A stretch of DNA of 64,000 nt, taken from assembly GCF_039655775.1 (NCBI RefSeq), contig NZ_JBBYXJ010000002.1:186001-250000 (forward strand), in the 5' to 3' direction. Numbering within the stretch: position 1 is the stretch's first letter; every line of letters starts with the position of its first letter. This stretch comes from Iodidimonas sp. SYSU 1G8 (lineage in GTDB: Bacteria; Pseudomonadota; Alphaproteobacteria; SMXS01). A program made the position numbers and the translations under genes. The notes beneath the pieces are model-generated. The model did not search any database and was not told where the DNA came from. It was given only the letters and a program-made list of their open reading frames with translations. This document shows positions 19,232 through 28,872 of this stretch, piece by piece.

Positions 19232-19930
19232 CTAGCGCAGGTTTTCAGCGAAGAAATCCAGCGTGCGCTGGTTCGCCAGATCGGCATCTTCCTTGTGATA
19301 ATGCTCGCCGCCCGTGCGGGCGAATGCGTGGTCACGGCCCTGATAATCCTTCAGGGTGACGTGCGGGTTGCCGTCCAGCGCGTCGTGCATCGCCTTCTGG
19401 GCGTCCTTGGAGACGAAACCGTCCTCGGTCGCCACGTGCAGCAGCAGCGGCTTGCGGATATTACCCGCCTCGCCGACCCGGTCGTTGATGGATACGCCGT
19501 AATAGCCGACCGAGGCGTCGATGCTGGTGCGGGCCGAGGTAAGATAGGCGAGCAGGCCGCCGAGGCAGTAGCCGACGGCGCCGACCTTGCCCGAGCAGCC
19601 ATCCATGTTGCGCAGCGCCTCGATGGTCGCCTCGATGTCCTCGATGCCCTTGTCCACATCGAAGCCGTTGAACAGCTCGAATGCCCGTGCCCAGTCGGCT
19701 TCGGTCTTGTCGGTGAGCTGGATGCCGGGTTCCTGGCGCCAGAACAGGTCCGGCGCCAGCGCCATGTAACCCTGCGAGGCAAGCCAGTCGGCGATTTCAC
19801 GCACGAAGCCGTTGACGCCGAAGATTTCCTGGATGACGACGATCCCGGGCCCCTTGCCGCTCGCCGGCTTGGCCAGATAGCCCATGAAAGTGCCGCTGCC
19901 GTCCTTGGCCTGGATGTTGATTTCGCTCAT
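19232..19930 (-). CDS. Dienelactone hydrolase family protein
   Basis: A 232-residue alpha/beta hydrolase with the cysteine nucleophile of dienelactone hydrolases: C122 in GYCLGG, E36 in VIQEIFGVN, the acid in ATEDGFV (about D171) and histidine in RDHAF (about 202). The family hydrolyses dienelactones or other esters in aromatic degradation, but many members are general esterases, and no aromatic pathway genes lie nearby. The start at 19930 gives the family N-terminus MSEINI. Confidence 0.92.
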   Translation of the reverse strand: MSEINIQAKDGSGTFMGYLAKPASGKGPGIVVIQEIFGVNGFVREIADWLASQGYMALAPDLFWRQEPGIQLTDKTEADWARAFELFNGFDVDKGIEDIEATIEALRNMDGCSGKVGAVGYCLGGLLAYLTSARTSIDASVGYYGVSINDRVGEAGNIRKPLLLHVATEDGFVSKDAQKAMHDALDGNPHVTLKDYQGRDHAFARTGGEHYHKEDADLANQRTLDFFAENLR

Positions 19931-19986
19931 GCGTCCGCTCCTGCTGTCCTGGGGTCTCTGGACTCTAGTGGCAGCAGGGACGACCC

Positions 19987-20439
19987 TCAAGGTGCAATGG
20001 CTCGTTCAAGCCGCAGGAGGACCCGCTTGGTTTCCGCGCCGCCATCGCCCGAATATCCGCCCAATCCGCCATTGGATGCCAGGACCCTGTGGCACGGAAT
20101 CAGGATGGGGATCGGGTTGGCGCCGCAGGCGCCGCCTATGGCGCGCGGCGCTGATCCCAAGGCATCGGCCATTTCGCCATAAGTCATTGTATGACCGTAG
20201 GGAATCTGGCTCATCAAGGTCCAGACCCTGGACCTGAAAGGCGTTCCATGAGGCCGGAGCGGCAGATCGAACTGCTCCAGTTCGCCATCGAAGTAGTGGT
20301 GCAGCTGCCGCCGGGCCGCGCATAACAGCGGCGTTTCGTTCTGCCACGCGCTCCAGCCCCAATCGACCGAGACGATGGCGCCGTCATCCTCGCTGACCGT
20401 CAGGTCGCCGACCGGCGTGTGCAGGGAGAGCTGTGACAT
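19987..20439 (-). CDS. ogt: Methylated-DNA--protein-cysteine methyltransferase
   Basis: Suicide repair protein that removes alkyl groups from O6-alkylguanine. The acceptor is C116 in IPCHRVL, preceded by the helix-turn-helix TPFRSRVWTLMSQIPYGHTMTYGE and followed by GGYSGDGGAETKRVLLRLE, as in Ogt/MGMT. At 150 residues it lacks an Ada domain. Its start overlaps the stop of the YyaL-type gene by one base, so it is co-transcribed with it. Confidence 0.95.
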   Translation of the reverse strand: MSQLSLHTPVGDLTVSEDDGAIVSVDWGWSAWQNETPLLCAARRQLHHYFDGELEQFDLPLRPHGTPFRSRVWTLMSQIPYGHTMTYGEMADALGSAPRAIGGACGANPIPILIPCHRVLASNGGLGGYSGDGGAETKRVLLRLERAIAP

Positions 20440-22469
20440 CAGAAGGCCTCGAGCATGTCGCGAAGGACATTCACTTCGGTGATGGGGAGCGAACAGGTCT
20501 TTCCGTGGCAGATATACACCGTCGCCGTGCCGTCGATGGCAGTCTTGCCATGGGCGGGATGGTCCTGGTGCAATTGCGCGCCCGCGGCGACGACCTGAAC
20601 CAGCCGGTTGGGCAGCGATGCTGCAAAAATGCTGCGCAACATGGACTGCGTGGCGGACGCGTCACGATCACCGACGATGACGATGAGATCGGTGTTCAGC
20701 ATGAAGTCGAAACCGCAGAGCAGCGCGGCGTGACCGGGCGCCTGGGTGGCGACCGCGCTCGCGAAGGCGGCGACCAGATCCTCCGCCAGATCCCGGTAAT
20801 ACGACTGCCCGGTCAGCAGGGCGAGACGGGCGAAGCTGTCCACCAGCAGACCGTTGCCGGCGGGCACGGCGCTGTCGGCGGCCGATTTGCTGCGCACAAT
20901 CAGCGCTTCGGCATCGCGGGCGGTCAGGAAATAGCCGCCATTCTCGCTGTCGCTGAACCAGGCCTCGACCGCGTCGCTCCAGAGAGCCGCCTGCTCCAGA
21001 TAGATCGCCGAGCCGGTGATCTCGTGCAGGACCAACGCGGCGCGGATCATGTTGGCGTAGTCGTCCAGCATGCCCTCGTGCTGCGCCCGGCCGCTGCGCC
21101 AGGCATGGTGCAGTCGCTCTGGCGTGTCCGGCCGCGTCAGATCGCGCGCGATGGCCGTAAAGGCGCGCTCGGCGGCCGCGAGCCAGCCCGGTTCATCGAA
21201 CGCGGCGGCGGCATGCGCGAGGGCGGCGATCATCATGCCATTCCAGTCCGCCAGGACCTTGTCGTCCCAACCGGGATGAACACGCTCCTCACGGGCGGTA
21301 AACAGGATATCGCGCAGGGAAGCGAGCAGCTGCTCCTGTTCGGTGTCAGGTTTCTCCTGCAATGTCAGACGGTTGAGGATATTGTGGCCCTCGAAATTGC
21401 CGGTCGCGGTCACATCGTAGGTGCTGGCGAACAGGTCGGCATTGGTGCCGAGCAGTTGCTGGATCTCGCCGGCACTCCAGACATAGAACTTGCCTTCCTC
21501 GCCTTCGCTGTCGGCATCCTGCGTGGACGCGAACGCGCCATTCTCGGCCACCATTTCCCGGAGCAGCCAGCCGATGGTTTCGCGGATGCGCTGTTCGAAC
21601 AGGGCGTTTCCGCCGTGTTGCCACGCCAGGGTCATCAGCTCCAGAAGCTGGGCATTGTCGTACAGCATCTTTTCGAAATGCGGGACCAACCAGCGGTCGT
21701 CGACCGAGTAACGCGCATAGCCGCCGCCGAGATGGTCGTAGATGCCGCCTTCCGACATGCGCTCCAGAAGGAGCTCCACGGCGCGGCCATAGCTGGGCTC
21801 GCCTGTCTTGCGGAATGCCTGCCAGAACAGGCGGAAGATGGGCGGATTGGGAAACTTCGGCGTACCGGCGAGACCGCCCCTGTTCCAGTCGACGCTGTTG
21901 ACCAGCTTGGCGGCCAGCTGCTCCACGGAATCCTCGCGCAGCGTCGCGCCATCGCGCGCGGTGTCGGCCATCGCTTCCAGCCGCTGCAGCAGGGCGAGAC
22001 GATTCTGCTCGATTGTGTCGCGTTCCTCGCGCCAGACCGTGTCGATGCGGTGAAGCACGTCAAGGAACCCGGGCCTGCCCCATTGCGAACGTGGGGGAAA
22101 ATAGGTGCCGCCCCAGAACGGCTCTCCGTCCGGCGTCAGGAACATGGTCAGCGGCCATCCTCCCTGCTGTCCCAGCAGATGCAGCGCGTTCATGTAGATC
22201 GTGTCGATGTCCGGGCGCTCTTCGCGATCCACCTTGATATTGACGAAGAGCTGGTTCATCACGGCGGCGATTTCGGCGTCTTCGAAGCTCTCATGGGCCA
22301 TGACGTGGCACCAGTGACAGGCGGCATAGCCGATGGAGAGAAGGATCGGTTTACCGCTCGACCTGGCTGCGGCCAGGGCGTCGGGCCCCCAGGGACGCCA
22401 ATGGACCGGGTTGTCCTTGTGCTGAAGCAGATAGGGGCTGGTTTCCTGGTCTAGCAGGTTTCGCGTCAT
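20439..22469 (-). CDS. YyaL/DUF255-type thioredoxin-domain protein with alpha/alpha toroid
   Basis: A 676-residue protein with an N-terminal thioredoxin-like DUF255 domain that holds the GYAACHWCHVM motif (C51, C54), then a long (alpha/alpha)6 glycosidase-like domain, as in the spermatogenesis-associated protein 20/YyaL family. The first line NLLDQETSPYLLQHKDNPV is a strong family signature. Function is unsettled; a redox or sugar-epimerase role has been suggested for relatives. It leads the ogt-containing operon. Confidence 0.93.
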   Translation of the reverse strand: MTRNLLDQETSPYLLQHKDNPVHWRPWGPDALAAARSSGKPILLSIGYAACHWCHVMAHESFEDAEIAAVMNQLFVNIKVDREERPDIDTIYMNALHLLGQQGGWPLTMFLTPDGEPFWGGTYFPPRSQWGRPGFLDVLHRIDTVWREERDTIEQNRLALLQRLEAMADTARDGATLREDSVEQLAAKLVNSVDWNRGGLAGTPKFPNPPIFRLFWQAFRKTGEPSYGRAVELLLERMSEGGIYDHLGGGYARYSVDDRWLVPHFEKMLYDNAQLLELMTLAWQHGGNALFEQRIRETIGWLLREMVAENGAFASTQDADSEGEEGKFYVWSAGEIQQLLGTNADLFASTYDVTATGNFEGHNILNRLTLQEKPDTEQEQLLASLRDILFTAREERVHPGWDDKVLADWNGMMIAALAHAAAAFDEPGWLAAAERAFTAIARDLTRPDTPERLHHAWRSGRAQHEGMLDDYANMIRAALVLHEITGSAIYLEQAALWSDAVEAWFSDSENGGYFLTARDAEALIVRSKSAADSAVPAGNGLLVDSFARLALLTGQSYYRDLAEDLVAAFASAVATQAPGHAALLCGFDFMLNTDLIVIVGDRDASATQSMLRSIFAASLPNRLVQVVAAGAQLHQDHPAHGKTAIDGTATVYICHGKTCSLPITEVNVLRDMLEAF

Positions 22470-22550
22470 AGAATTTCCGGGTCGGGGACCGAGTGGTGTA
22501 CGGTTCGAGGTCAGTCCCTTCCGTCCCGGTCAGTTGCAAGAGGTACGCCG

Positions 22551-22820
22551 ATGAAGATCACGATAGACGTAGACTGTACGCCCGAGGAAGCCAGAACCTT
22601 CCTGGGATTACCCGATGTGAAGCCTTTCCAGGACGCGATGATGGAAAAGATGCAGCATCAGGTCGGCACGACCATCGACACGCTGGGGCCCGAGGCGATC
22701 ATGAAGGCATTCTTCCCCACCGGCATTCCCGGCCTGGAGGAACTGCAGGGCATGTTCTGGCGCATGGCCACGGGCGGCGGGAATCGTGAAAAGTCGGATA
22801 AGCCGAAGGATAACAAGTAG
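22551..22820 (+). CDS. Small DUF6489-like protein
   Basis: An 89-residue acidic protein with the N-terminal MKITIDVDCTPEEARTFLGL motif and a later helical region that ends in a lysine-rich tail. It resembles the alphaproteobacterial DUF6489 family, often found just before a ferredoxin-like gene and mnmE. An AGAGG sequence precedes the ATG. It is 3 bases from the next gene. No catalytic residues are evident, and function is unknown. Confidence 0.78.
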   Translation: MKITIDVDCTPEEARTFLGLPDVKPFQDAMMEKMQHQVGTTIDTLGPEAIMKAFFPTGIPGLEELQGMFWRMATGGGNREKSDKPKDNK

Positions 22821-22823
22821 ATA

Positions 22824-23171
22824 ATGAACGAGGATCCCCCGCTTTACTTTGCTTGCCATGTCTTCTGTTGCGTCAACGAGCGCGCTGAAGGTCATCCCCG
22901 CTCGTCGTGCAAGGCCAAGGGCGCGGAACCGCTGCGCGACTATATGAAGAAGCGGGCCAAGGAACTGAAGATCAAGGGCGTGCGCGTCAACCAGAGCGGG
23001 TGCCTCGACCGGTGCGAGCTCGGGCCGACCCTGGTGATTTACCCGGATGGAGTCTGGTATCACTACGAGACCCAAGCGGATGTGGACGAAATCCTGCAAC
23101 GTCACCTGATCGACGGCGAACGGGTCGAGCGGCTCATGCTGCGACCGGACCAGATTCGCCTGGATCCATGA
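22824..23171 (+). CDS. Thioredoxin-like [2Fe-2S] ferredoxin-domain protein
   Basis: A 115-residue protein with the four iron-sulfur ligands of the thioredoxin-fold ferredoxins: C16 in FCCVNERAEGHP, C29 in PRSSCKAKG, and C60/C64 in SGCLDRCELGP. The VIYPDGVWYHY strand completes the fold. Stand-alone proteins of this kind are probable electron carriers without a known partner. Its stop overlaps the mnmE start (ATGA), so it is coupled to a GTPase that works with FAD- and redox-dependent MnmG. Confidence 0.9.
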   Translation: MNEDPPLYFACHVFCCVNERAEGHPRSSCKAKGAEPLRDYMKKRAKELKIKGVRVNQSGCLDRCELGPTLVIYPDGVWYHYETQADVDEILQRHLIDGERVERLMLRPDQIRLDP

Positions 23172-24469
23172 CGACGATCTTCGCCCTGGCCTCGGCCCGC
23201 GGACGCGCCGGGGTCGCCGTGATGCGGCTGTCCGGACCGCGGGCCGGCGCCGCGCTGGAGCAGATCACAGGCCAGGATCTGCCGCCCGCGCGGCGCGCCG
23301 TCTTTCGGAGCTTTTCGGATCCGGCGACTGGCGCACCGATCGATCGCGGCCTCGCCTTGTGGTTTCCTGGCCCCGCCAGTTTCACCGGCGAGGACGTCGC
23401 CGAGTTGCACCTTCATGGCGGCCCCGCCGTCGTGGCCGCCATGGTCGGGGTTCTCGACCGGGTAGACGGACTGGTCCCGGCGGCGCCCGGGGAATTCACC
23501 CGCCGGGCCTTCGAGAACGGCAAGATGGATCTCACGGAGGTCGAGGGGCTCGCGGATCTGATCGACGCCGAGACCGAAGCCCAGCGCGCGCAGGCCCTGC
23601 GTCAGATGGAAGGCGCGCTCGGCGCGATCTATGAAGGCTGGCGCGCCGATCTGGTTCACGCACTGGCGCTGCTGGAGGCCGATCTCGATTTCCCGGACGA
23701 AGATCTGCCAGACGGCCTGGAGGCGCAGGCAGCGCCGGCCTTGCGCATACTGGCGCGAGAAATGCGCGAGCATCTGGCGGATGACGGACGCGGCGAGGTC
23801 CTTCGCAGCGGCTTCCAGATTGTCATCCTCGGCGCGCCAAATGTCGGGAAGTCCAGTCTTCTCAATAGTTTGGCGCGGCGCGACGTGGCGATCGTCTCGG
23901 ATGTCGCCGGGACGACGCGAGACATGATCGAGGTCCGGCTCGATCTCGGAGGCTATCCGGTCATGCTAGTCGATACGGCGGGTCTGCGGGACTCGGTGGA
24001 TGCCATTGAACAGGAAGGTGTTCGGCGCGCGCTGGAACGGGCGGAACGGGCCGATCTCCGGCTTCGCCTTTTCGCTCCCGGCGAGGACGTCACCACGGCG
24101 CCCGGCGAATTGGCGGTGTTGAACAAATCCGACATGGCGCTCGCCGAGACCAGACCGGACGTCCTGCGGATATCGGTCAGGACGGGTGCGGGCATCGCGG
24201 CGCTGCTGGAGCGTCTCGAGGCCATCGTGGTCGAGCGCATGTCGTTGCGCGACGTCCCTGCCCTGACGCGGGCGCGTCACCGCCGTGCCCTCGAGGATGC
24301 ATTGGGACACCTGAACCGCGCGCTGGATGGTATCGAGCGGCGTGCCGAGGCAGAACTGGTTGCTGAGGACGTCCGGCTTGCCGCACGGGCGCTGGGCCGG
24401 ATCACCGGGCGGGTCGACGTGGAGGAGATTCTCGACGTGGTGTTCAGCGCCTTCTGTATCGGAAAGTGA
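23168..24469 (+). CDS. mnmE: tRNA uridine-5-carboxymethylaminomethyl(34) GTPase MnmE
   Basis: With MnmG it installs the xm5 group on wobble U34 of tRNAs. The 433-residue protein has the N-terminal tetrahydrofolate-binding domain (TIFALASARGRAGVAVMRLS), the GTPase domain with GAPNVGKSS, the G2/G3 region AGTTRD and DTAGLRD, and the C-terminal CIGK, whose cysteine is conserved. The start at 23168 is fixed by overlap with the ferredoxin-like gene; the same frame runs upstream through that gene and is non-coding. Confidence 0.97.
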   Translation: MTTIFALASARGRAGVAVMRLSGPRAGAALEQITGQDLPPARRAVFRSFSDPATGAPIDRGLALWFPGPASFTGEDVAELHLHGGPAVVAAMVGVLDRVDGLVPAAPGEFTRRAFENGKMDLTEVEGLADLIDAETEAQRAQALRQMEGALGAIYEGWRADLVHALALLEADLDFPDEDLPDGLEAQAAPALRILAREMREHLADDGRGEVLRSGFQIVILGAPNVGKSSLLNSLARRDVAIVSDVAGTTRDMIEVRLDLGGYPVMLVDTAGLRDSVDAIEQEGVRRALERAERADLRLRLFAPGEDVTTAPGELAVLNKSDMALAETRPDVLRISVRTGAGIAALLERLEAIVVERMSLRDVPALTRARHRRALEDALGHLNRALDGIERRAEAELVAEDVRLAARALGRITGRVDVEEILDVVFSAFCIGK

Positions 24470-24481
24470 GCGACTTAAAGT

Positions 24482-24501
24482 GGTGTTTCACGTGAAACAC
24501 C
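24482..24501. other. parS: parS site between mnmE and mnmG
   Basis: A 20-base perfect palindrome, GGTGTTTCACGTGAAACACC, containing the full 16-base parS consensus TGTTTCACGTGAAACA (24484-24499). It lies 12 bases after the mnmE stop, about 10.6 kb from the origin-edge parS. Confidence 0.95.
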
Positions 24502-24571
24502 GGCCTGTCGCGCCCTGACACCTTGCCCCTTCCTTGTTCACGGCATAGATTGCCGGCAAACCGGAGAGAGC

Positions 24572-26458
24572 ATGTACGACGTTATTGTCATCGGGGGCGG
24601 ACACGCGGGCTGCGAAGCGGCGGCGGCGTCCGCACGGCTTGGCGCCCGAACCCTACTGCTGACCCATAAGGTCGAAACCATCGGCCTGATGTCCTGCAAT
24701 CCGGCCATCGGCGGCCTCGGCAAGGGACACCTTGTGCGCGAAATCGATGCGCTGGACGGCGTCATGGGCCGTGTCGCCGATGCCGCGGGCATCCAGTTCC
24801 GTCTGCTGAACCGGCGAAAGGGTCCCGCGGTGCGTGGTCCCCGGGCGCAGGCGGACCGCAAACTATACCGGCAGGCCATGCAGTCGATGCTGCTGGATTA
24901 TCCCAACCTGACGGTGAAGGCGGGCGCGGTCGAGGACCTGCTCCTGGATTATGGTCATTTCGGCCCGGGGCGGCTGGCGCGCGTCCGGGGGGTCGTTTGC
25001 GGCGATGGCGAGCAAATCCTTGCCGGGCGCGTCATTCTGACCACCGGAACGTTTCTCAGCGGTATCATCCATATGGGTGAGGAGAAGACAGCGGGCGGCC
25101 GGATCGGCGAGGCGCCGTCGCTGGGCCTGTCGCGGACGCTTCGGAGCGCCGGCTTCGAGGTCGGCCGGCTGAAGACCGGGACGCCTGCGCGCCTCGATGG
25201 CAGCACCATCGATTGGTCCGGGCTCGAGGTGCAGCCCGGTGATGATCCGCCCGTGCCATTTTCGTTTCTCACGACCCGGATCGATACGCCGCAGGTCGAT
25301 TGCCACATCACCTATACCAATGACGCGACGCACGCGGTCATTCGGGCCAATCTTCACCGTGCGCCGATGTATTCCGGGCAGATCGAATCGAGCGGGCCGC
25401 GATATTGCCCGTCGATCGAGGACAAGGTCGTCCGTTTCGGCGAGCGCGAGCGCCATCAGATATTCCTGGAGCCGGAGGGTCTGGACGATGATACCATCTA
25501 CCCGAACGGCATCTCCACGTCCCTGCCGCGCGACGTGCAGAGCGCGCTGCTGAAGACCATACCCGGATTGGAAAACGCCGTCATGCGCCAGCCCGGCTAT
25601 GCCATCGAGTATGATTTCGTTGATCCTCGCGAGTTGTCCAACACCTTGGAAACACGCAGGATTTCAGGTCTTTACTTCGCCGGGCAGATCAACGGCACGA
25701 CCGGGTACGAGGAAGCGGCCGCGCAGGGCCTGATGGCGGGCCTGAACGCCGCCCGGTCGGCCGGTCAGGCCGATGCTGTCGTACTGGACCGGGCTGAGGC
25801 CTACATCGGGGTGATGATCGACGATCTGGTGACGCGCGGAACGCAGGAGCCGTACCGCATGTTCACCTCGCGGGCGGAATATCGGCTGACGCTGCGCGCC
25901 GACAATGCGGATCAGCGGCTTACCTCGCGCGGCATCGCGATCGGTTGCGTCGGCAACGAACGCGCCATGGCGTTTGCGCAGAAGACCGAAGCGCTCGAGC
26001 GCGCCCGTGGTCTGACGCGGTCCCTCGCCATGACGCCGAACGAAGCCGCTGGACACGGCCTGGCGATCAATCATGATGGCCGCCGCCGCAGCGCTCACGA
26101 TCTTCTCGGTTATCCGGATGTAACCGTGGAGCGGCTTGGCCAAATCTGGCCCGAGTTGCTCGATTTCGTGCCCGCTGTTCGCGAGCAGCTGGAAATCGAT
26201 GGCCGGTATGCGGGCTACATGGACCGTCAGGAAGCGGATGTGGTCGCATTCCGGCGCGATGAGTCGTTGCTGATTCCCAAGGATCTGGACTATGGCGCTG
26301 TCGGCGGTCTCTCGAACGAGATCCGCGAGAAGTTTTCGCGCGTACGTCCGGATACGCTGGGCGCCGCGGCGCGGATCGCGGGGGTAACCCCGGCCGCGGT
26401 GACGCTTCTGCTCGGCCATGTCAGGCGGGCACGTGAGTTGCGAAAGCAGACGGCGTGA
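24572..26458 (+). CDS. mnmG: tRNA uridine-5-carboxymethylaminomethyl(34) synthesis enzyme MnmG
   Basis: FAD- and NADH-dependent partner of MnmE. The 628-residue protein has the Rossmann FAD motif [12 protein letters not shown] near the N-terminus, the signatures [20 protein letters not shown] and [16 protein letters not shown], and the conserved C-terminal domain involved in MnmE binding. Length is normal. The stop overlaps the rsmG GTG start by three bases. Clustered with mnmE, it gives the complete modification complex. Confidence 0.98.
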   Translation: MYDVIVIGGGHAGCEAAAASARLGARTLLLTHKVETIGLMSCNPAIGGLGKGHLVREIDALDGVMGRVADAAGIQFRLLNRRKGPAVRGPRAQADRKLYRQAMQSMLLDYPNLTVKAGAVEDLLLDYGHFGPGRLARVRGVVCGDGEQILAGRVILTTGTFLSGIIHMGEEKTAGGRIGEAPSLGLSRTLRSAGFEVGRLKTGTPARLDGSTIDWSGLEVQPGDDPPVPFSFLTTRIDTPQVDCHITYTNDATHAVIRANLHRAPMYSGQIESSGPRYCPSIEDKVVRFGERERHQIFLEPEGLDDDTIYPNGISTSLPRDVQSALLKTIPGLENAVMRQPGYAIEYDFVDPRELSNTLETRRISGLYFAGQINGTTGYEEAAAQGLMAGLNAARSAGQADAVVLDRAEAYIGVMIDDLVTRGTQEPYRMFTSRAEYRLTLRADNADQRLTSRGIAIGCVGNERAMAFAQKTEALERARGLTRSLAMTPNEAAGHGLAINHDGRRRSAHDLLGYPDVTVERLGQIWPELLDFVPAVREQLEIDGRYAGYMDRQEADVVAFRRDESLLIPKDLDYGAVGGLSNEIREKFSRVRPDTLGAAARIAGVTPAAVTLLLGHVRRARELRKQTA

Positions 26459-27078
26459 TCGCATTCTATGACGATGGCAGCTTCCACCAGGCCACCGGTG
26501 TTTCACGTGAAACATTAGATAAGCTTCGGGCTTACGCGGCTCTCCTCGAAAAATGGCAGCGTTCCATCAATCTCGTGTCCTCCGCCACGCTCCCTGAGCT
26601 CTGGCGCAGGCATTTCGCCGACTCCGCCCAGCTGGCGCCGTTGATCGGCACGGAAACGAGCACTCTTCGCTGCGTAGACCTTGGCAGCGGCGCGGGCTTT
26701 CCGGGTCTCGTTCTGGCGATCATGGGGATCGGCCAATGGACATTGATCGACAGTGATCGCCGCAAGCTGACATTCCTTCAGGAAGCCGCCCGCATCACGC
26801 GGACATCTGTTACATTGCTTCCTGCCCGGCTCGAACAGGTGACGGGCTTGACGGCGGATATCGTCACGGCGCGCGCGTGTGCGTCTCTCGAGACCCTGCT
26901 GGGCTATGCCACGCCCTTATTGGAGCCGTCGGGAAAGGCGCTTTTTCTCAAGGGTCGTGATGCAGCCCGCGAGATCGATGAGGCCAGGAAGACGTGGAAT
27001 TTCGAGGTTCGGCGCATTCCGAGCCAGACCGATCCGGAAGCGAGTATCGTGGAAATACGCAATGTCTCAAGTACTTAG
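26455..27078 (+). CDS. rsmG: 16S rRNA (guanine(527)-N7)-methyltransferase RsmG
   Basis: Methylates G527 in the 530 loop of 16S rRNA. The 207-residue protein has the SAM-binding motif [16 protein letters not shown] (about 76-91) and the NLVS segment before it. It uses a GTG start overlapping the mnmG stop (GTGA). A parS site lies inside the coding sequence and spells the residues VSRET at about 16-20. The gene overlaps parA by 17 bases, so it is coupled to the partition genes. Confidence 0.96.
   Translation: MIAFYDDGSFHQATGVSRETLDKLRAYAALLEKWQRSINLVSSATLPELWRRHFADSAQLAPLIGTETSTLRCVDLGSGAGFPGLVLAIMGIGQWTLIDSDRRKLTFLQEAARITRTSVTLLPARLEQVTGLTADIVTARACASLETLLGYATPLLEPSGKALFLKGRDAAREIDEARKTWNFEVRRIPSQTDPEASIVEIRNVSST
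26499..26514. other. parS: parS site embedded in the rsmG coding sequence
   Basis: An exact 16-base parS consensus, TGTTTCACGTGAAACA, within rsmG. In the rsmG frame it encodes V-S-R-E-T. It is 548 bases upstream of the parA start and 2 kb from the parS between mnmE and mnmG. Confidence 0.95.
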
Positions 27079-27925
27079 CCTCGGACGCGATGTGAAGAGA
27101 TCCCGCGGCGGGGCAGGCCGAATCATCGCCGTCGCCAATCAGAAAGGCGGCGTGGGCAAGACGACGACCACAATCAACCTGGCGACCGCGCTTGCCGCGA
27201 CCCGCAAGTCCGTTCTGGTGATCGATCTCGATCCGCAAGGTAACGCCAGTACAGGTCTGGGCGTCCCACGTTCGGCGCGGACCGTCAGTATCTACGATGT
27301 GCTGATGCGCGACCATGATCTCGGTTCCGCGCTGATCGACACCGCGATCCCCAAATTGCGGCTGATCGCGTCCACCGTCGATCTCGCCGGCGCCGAGCTC
27401 GAGCTGGTATCGGCGGAAGAGAGGGCGGAACGGCTGCGCCAAGCGCTGCGCAATCCCGAGTCGGGTGAGGTTCTCGAGGCGTTCGATTACGTGCTGATCG
27501 ATTCGCCGCCGTCGCTCGGGCTTCTCACGCTGAACGCCCTGGTGGCCGCCGATTCCGTCCTGGTGCCGCTGCAATGTGAGTTCTTCGCGCTCGAAGGACT
27601 GAGCATGCTCATGAAAACCGTCGAACGCGTGCGCGGCGCGTTCAACCCCGATCTGAGGATGGAGGGCGTGGTGCTGACCATGTTCGATCGGCGCAATCGC
27701 CTGTCGGGGCAAGTGGAGGAAGATGTGCGTTCTTTCATGGGTGATACGGTGTTCAACACGGTCATTCCGCGCAATGTGCGCTTGTCGGAGGCGCCCAGCC
27801 ACGGCAAACCGGCGCTTGTTTACGATATGCGCTGTCCCGGCAGCATGGCCTATATCAAGCTGGCTTCCGAACTTCTCAAACGCGAAAAGAAGCAGAAAGC
27901 CGCGTTAAACCAAGGGGTTGAATGA
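27062..27925 (+). CDS. parA: Chromosome partitioning ATPase ParA (Soj)
   Basis: Walker-type ATPase that moves ParB-parS complexes along the nucleoid. The 287-residue protein has the deviant Walker A KGGVGKTTTTIN, the VIDLDPQGNAST motif and VLIDSPPSLGLLT. The start at 27062 (MSQVLSLG) lies within the end of rsmG; the reading frame is open much further upstream through rsmG, which is not coding. There is no N-terminal DNA-binding domain, as expected for a chromosomal Soj-type protein. Its stop overlaps parB by 4 bases. Confidence 0.97.
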   Translation: MSQVLSLGRDVKRSRGGAGRIIAVANQKGGVGKTTTTINLATALAATRKSVLVIDLDPQGNASTGLGVPRSARTVSIYDVLMRDHDLGSALIDTAIPKLRLIASTVDLAGAELELVSAEERAERLRQALRNPESGEVLEAFDYVLIDSPPSLGLLTLNALVAADSVLVPLQCEFFALEGLSMLMKTVERVRGAFNPDLRMEGVVLTMFDRRNRLSGQVEEDVRSFMGDTVFNTVIPRNVRLSEAPSHGKPALVYDMRCPGSMAYIKLASELLKREKKQKAALNQGVE

Positions 27926-28809
27926 TGGCAGGCGACGACAAGGCAAGCAAGCGCCGCCCCGGCGGCCTGGGACGTGGCCTCTCCGCGCTGCTTGGCGAGG
28001 ATACCGTCCCTGAGGCGGCGCCGCGGAACGCCCGTGAGTTGCCGATCGAGAAGCTTCATCCCAACCGCTATCAGCCCCGCACTCACTTCGACGAGGCGGC
28101 CATCGAGGATCTGGCCAGTTCAATCCGGGCGCGAGGCATTTTGCAGCCCATTCTGGTAAGGCCCCTGCCGGGCCGGCCGGGCGAATACGAGATCGTCGCG
28201 GGCGAGCGCCGCTGGCGCGCCGCCCAGCGCGCCAGGCTCCATGCGGTTCCGGTGGTCGAAAAGGCGCTCAGCGACACGGAATCGCTGGAAATCGCCATCG
28301 TCGAAAACGTGCAGCGGCAGGACCTGTCGCCGATCGACGAGGCGCGTGGCTATCGCCGTCTCGTGGACGAATTCGGCCACAGCCAGCAGAACGTCGCCGA
28401 GGTGGTCGGCAAGAGCCGGCCGCACGTGGCGAACATGATGCGGTTGCTGACCCTGCCGGAAAAAGTTCAGGGGATGCTCGATAATGGTGCGCTGTCCATG
28501 GGTCATGCCCGGGCGCTCGTCACCTCCGATAACGCGGAGTGGCTCGCCGGTGAAATCGTCGAAAAGGGCCTGAACGTGCGTCAGGCCGAAGAGCTGGCAC
28601 GCGAAACGCCGCGTAGCGGCGGCAGAGGCCCGCTGAAGCCCATGAAGGATGCGGACACCCGCGCCCTGGAAAAACAGCTCAGTGCGGCTCTCGGGCTTCC
28701 TGTGGCGGTCGACCACAAAGGACCCGCCGGCGGCAGCCTGACGATTCGCTACAAAACGCTCGATCAGCTCGACGAAATCACGGCGAAGCTGGCCGCCCGA
28801 GGTCGCTGA
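27922..28809 (+). CDS. parB: Chromosome partitioning CTPase ParB (Spo0J)
   Basis: Binds parS and spreads as a CTP-dependent clamp. The 295-residue protein has an N-terminal ParA-contact peptide (GGLGRGLSALLGED), the ParB N-domain with IEKLHPNRYQPR and the CTP-binding GERRWRAAQRA motif, the helix-turn-helix TSQQNVAEVVGKSRPHVANMM region shown here as S-Q-Q-N-V-A-E to K-S-R-P-H-V-A-N, and a C-terminal dimerisation domain. A second ATG follows immediately at 27925. Three parS sites in the window are its likely targets. Confidence 0.97.
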   Translation: MMAGDDKASKRRPGGLGRGLSALLGEDTVPEAAPRNARELPIEKLHPNRYQPRTHFDEAAIEDLASSIRARGILQPILVRPLPGRPGEYEIVAGERRWRAAQRARLHAVPVVEKALSDTESLEIAIVENVQRQDLSPIDEARGYRRLVDEFGHSQQNVAEVVGKSRPHVANMMRLLTLPEKVQGMLDNGALSMGHARALVTSDNAEWLAGEIVEKGLNVRQAEELARETPRSGGRGPLKPMKDADTRALEKQLSAALGLPVAVDHKGPAGGSLTIRYKTLDQLDEITAKLAARGR

Positions 28810-28872
28810 GAGGCCTCTTCCACCGCGTGCCGGGCGGCAGGCCGACGGTCGGAATCCTGCTTATGTTAAATG

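Noticed and set aside
20433-22454. 673-residue plus-strand open frame
   Set aside because: It lies fully antisense to the YyaL-type gene, whose product has clear family motifs. Long antisense frames are common in GC-rich codon bias.
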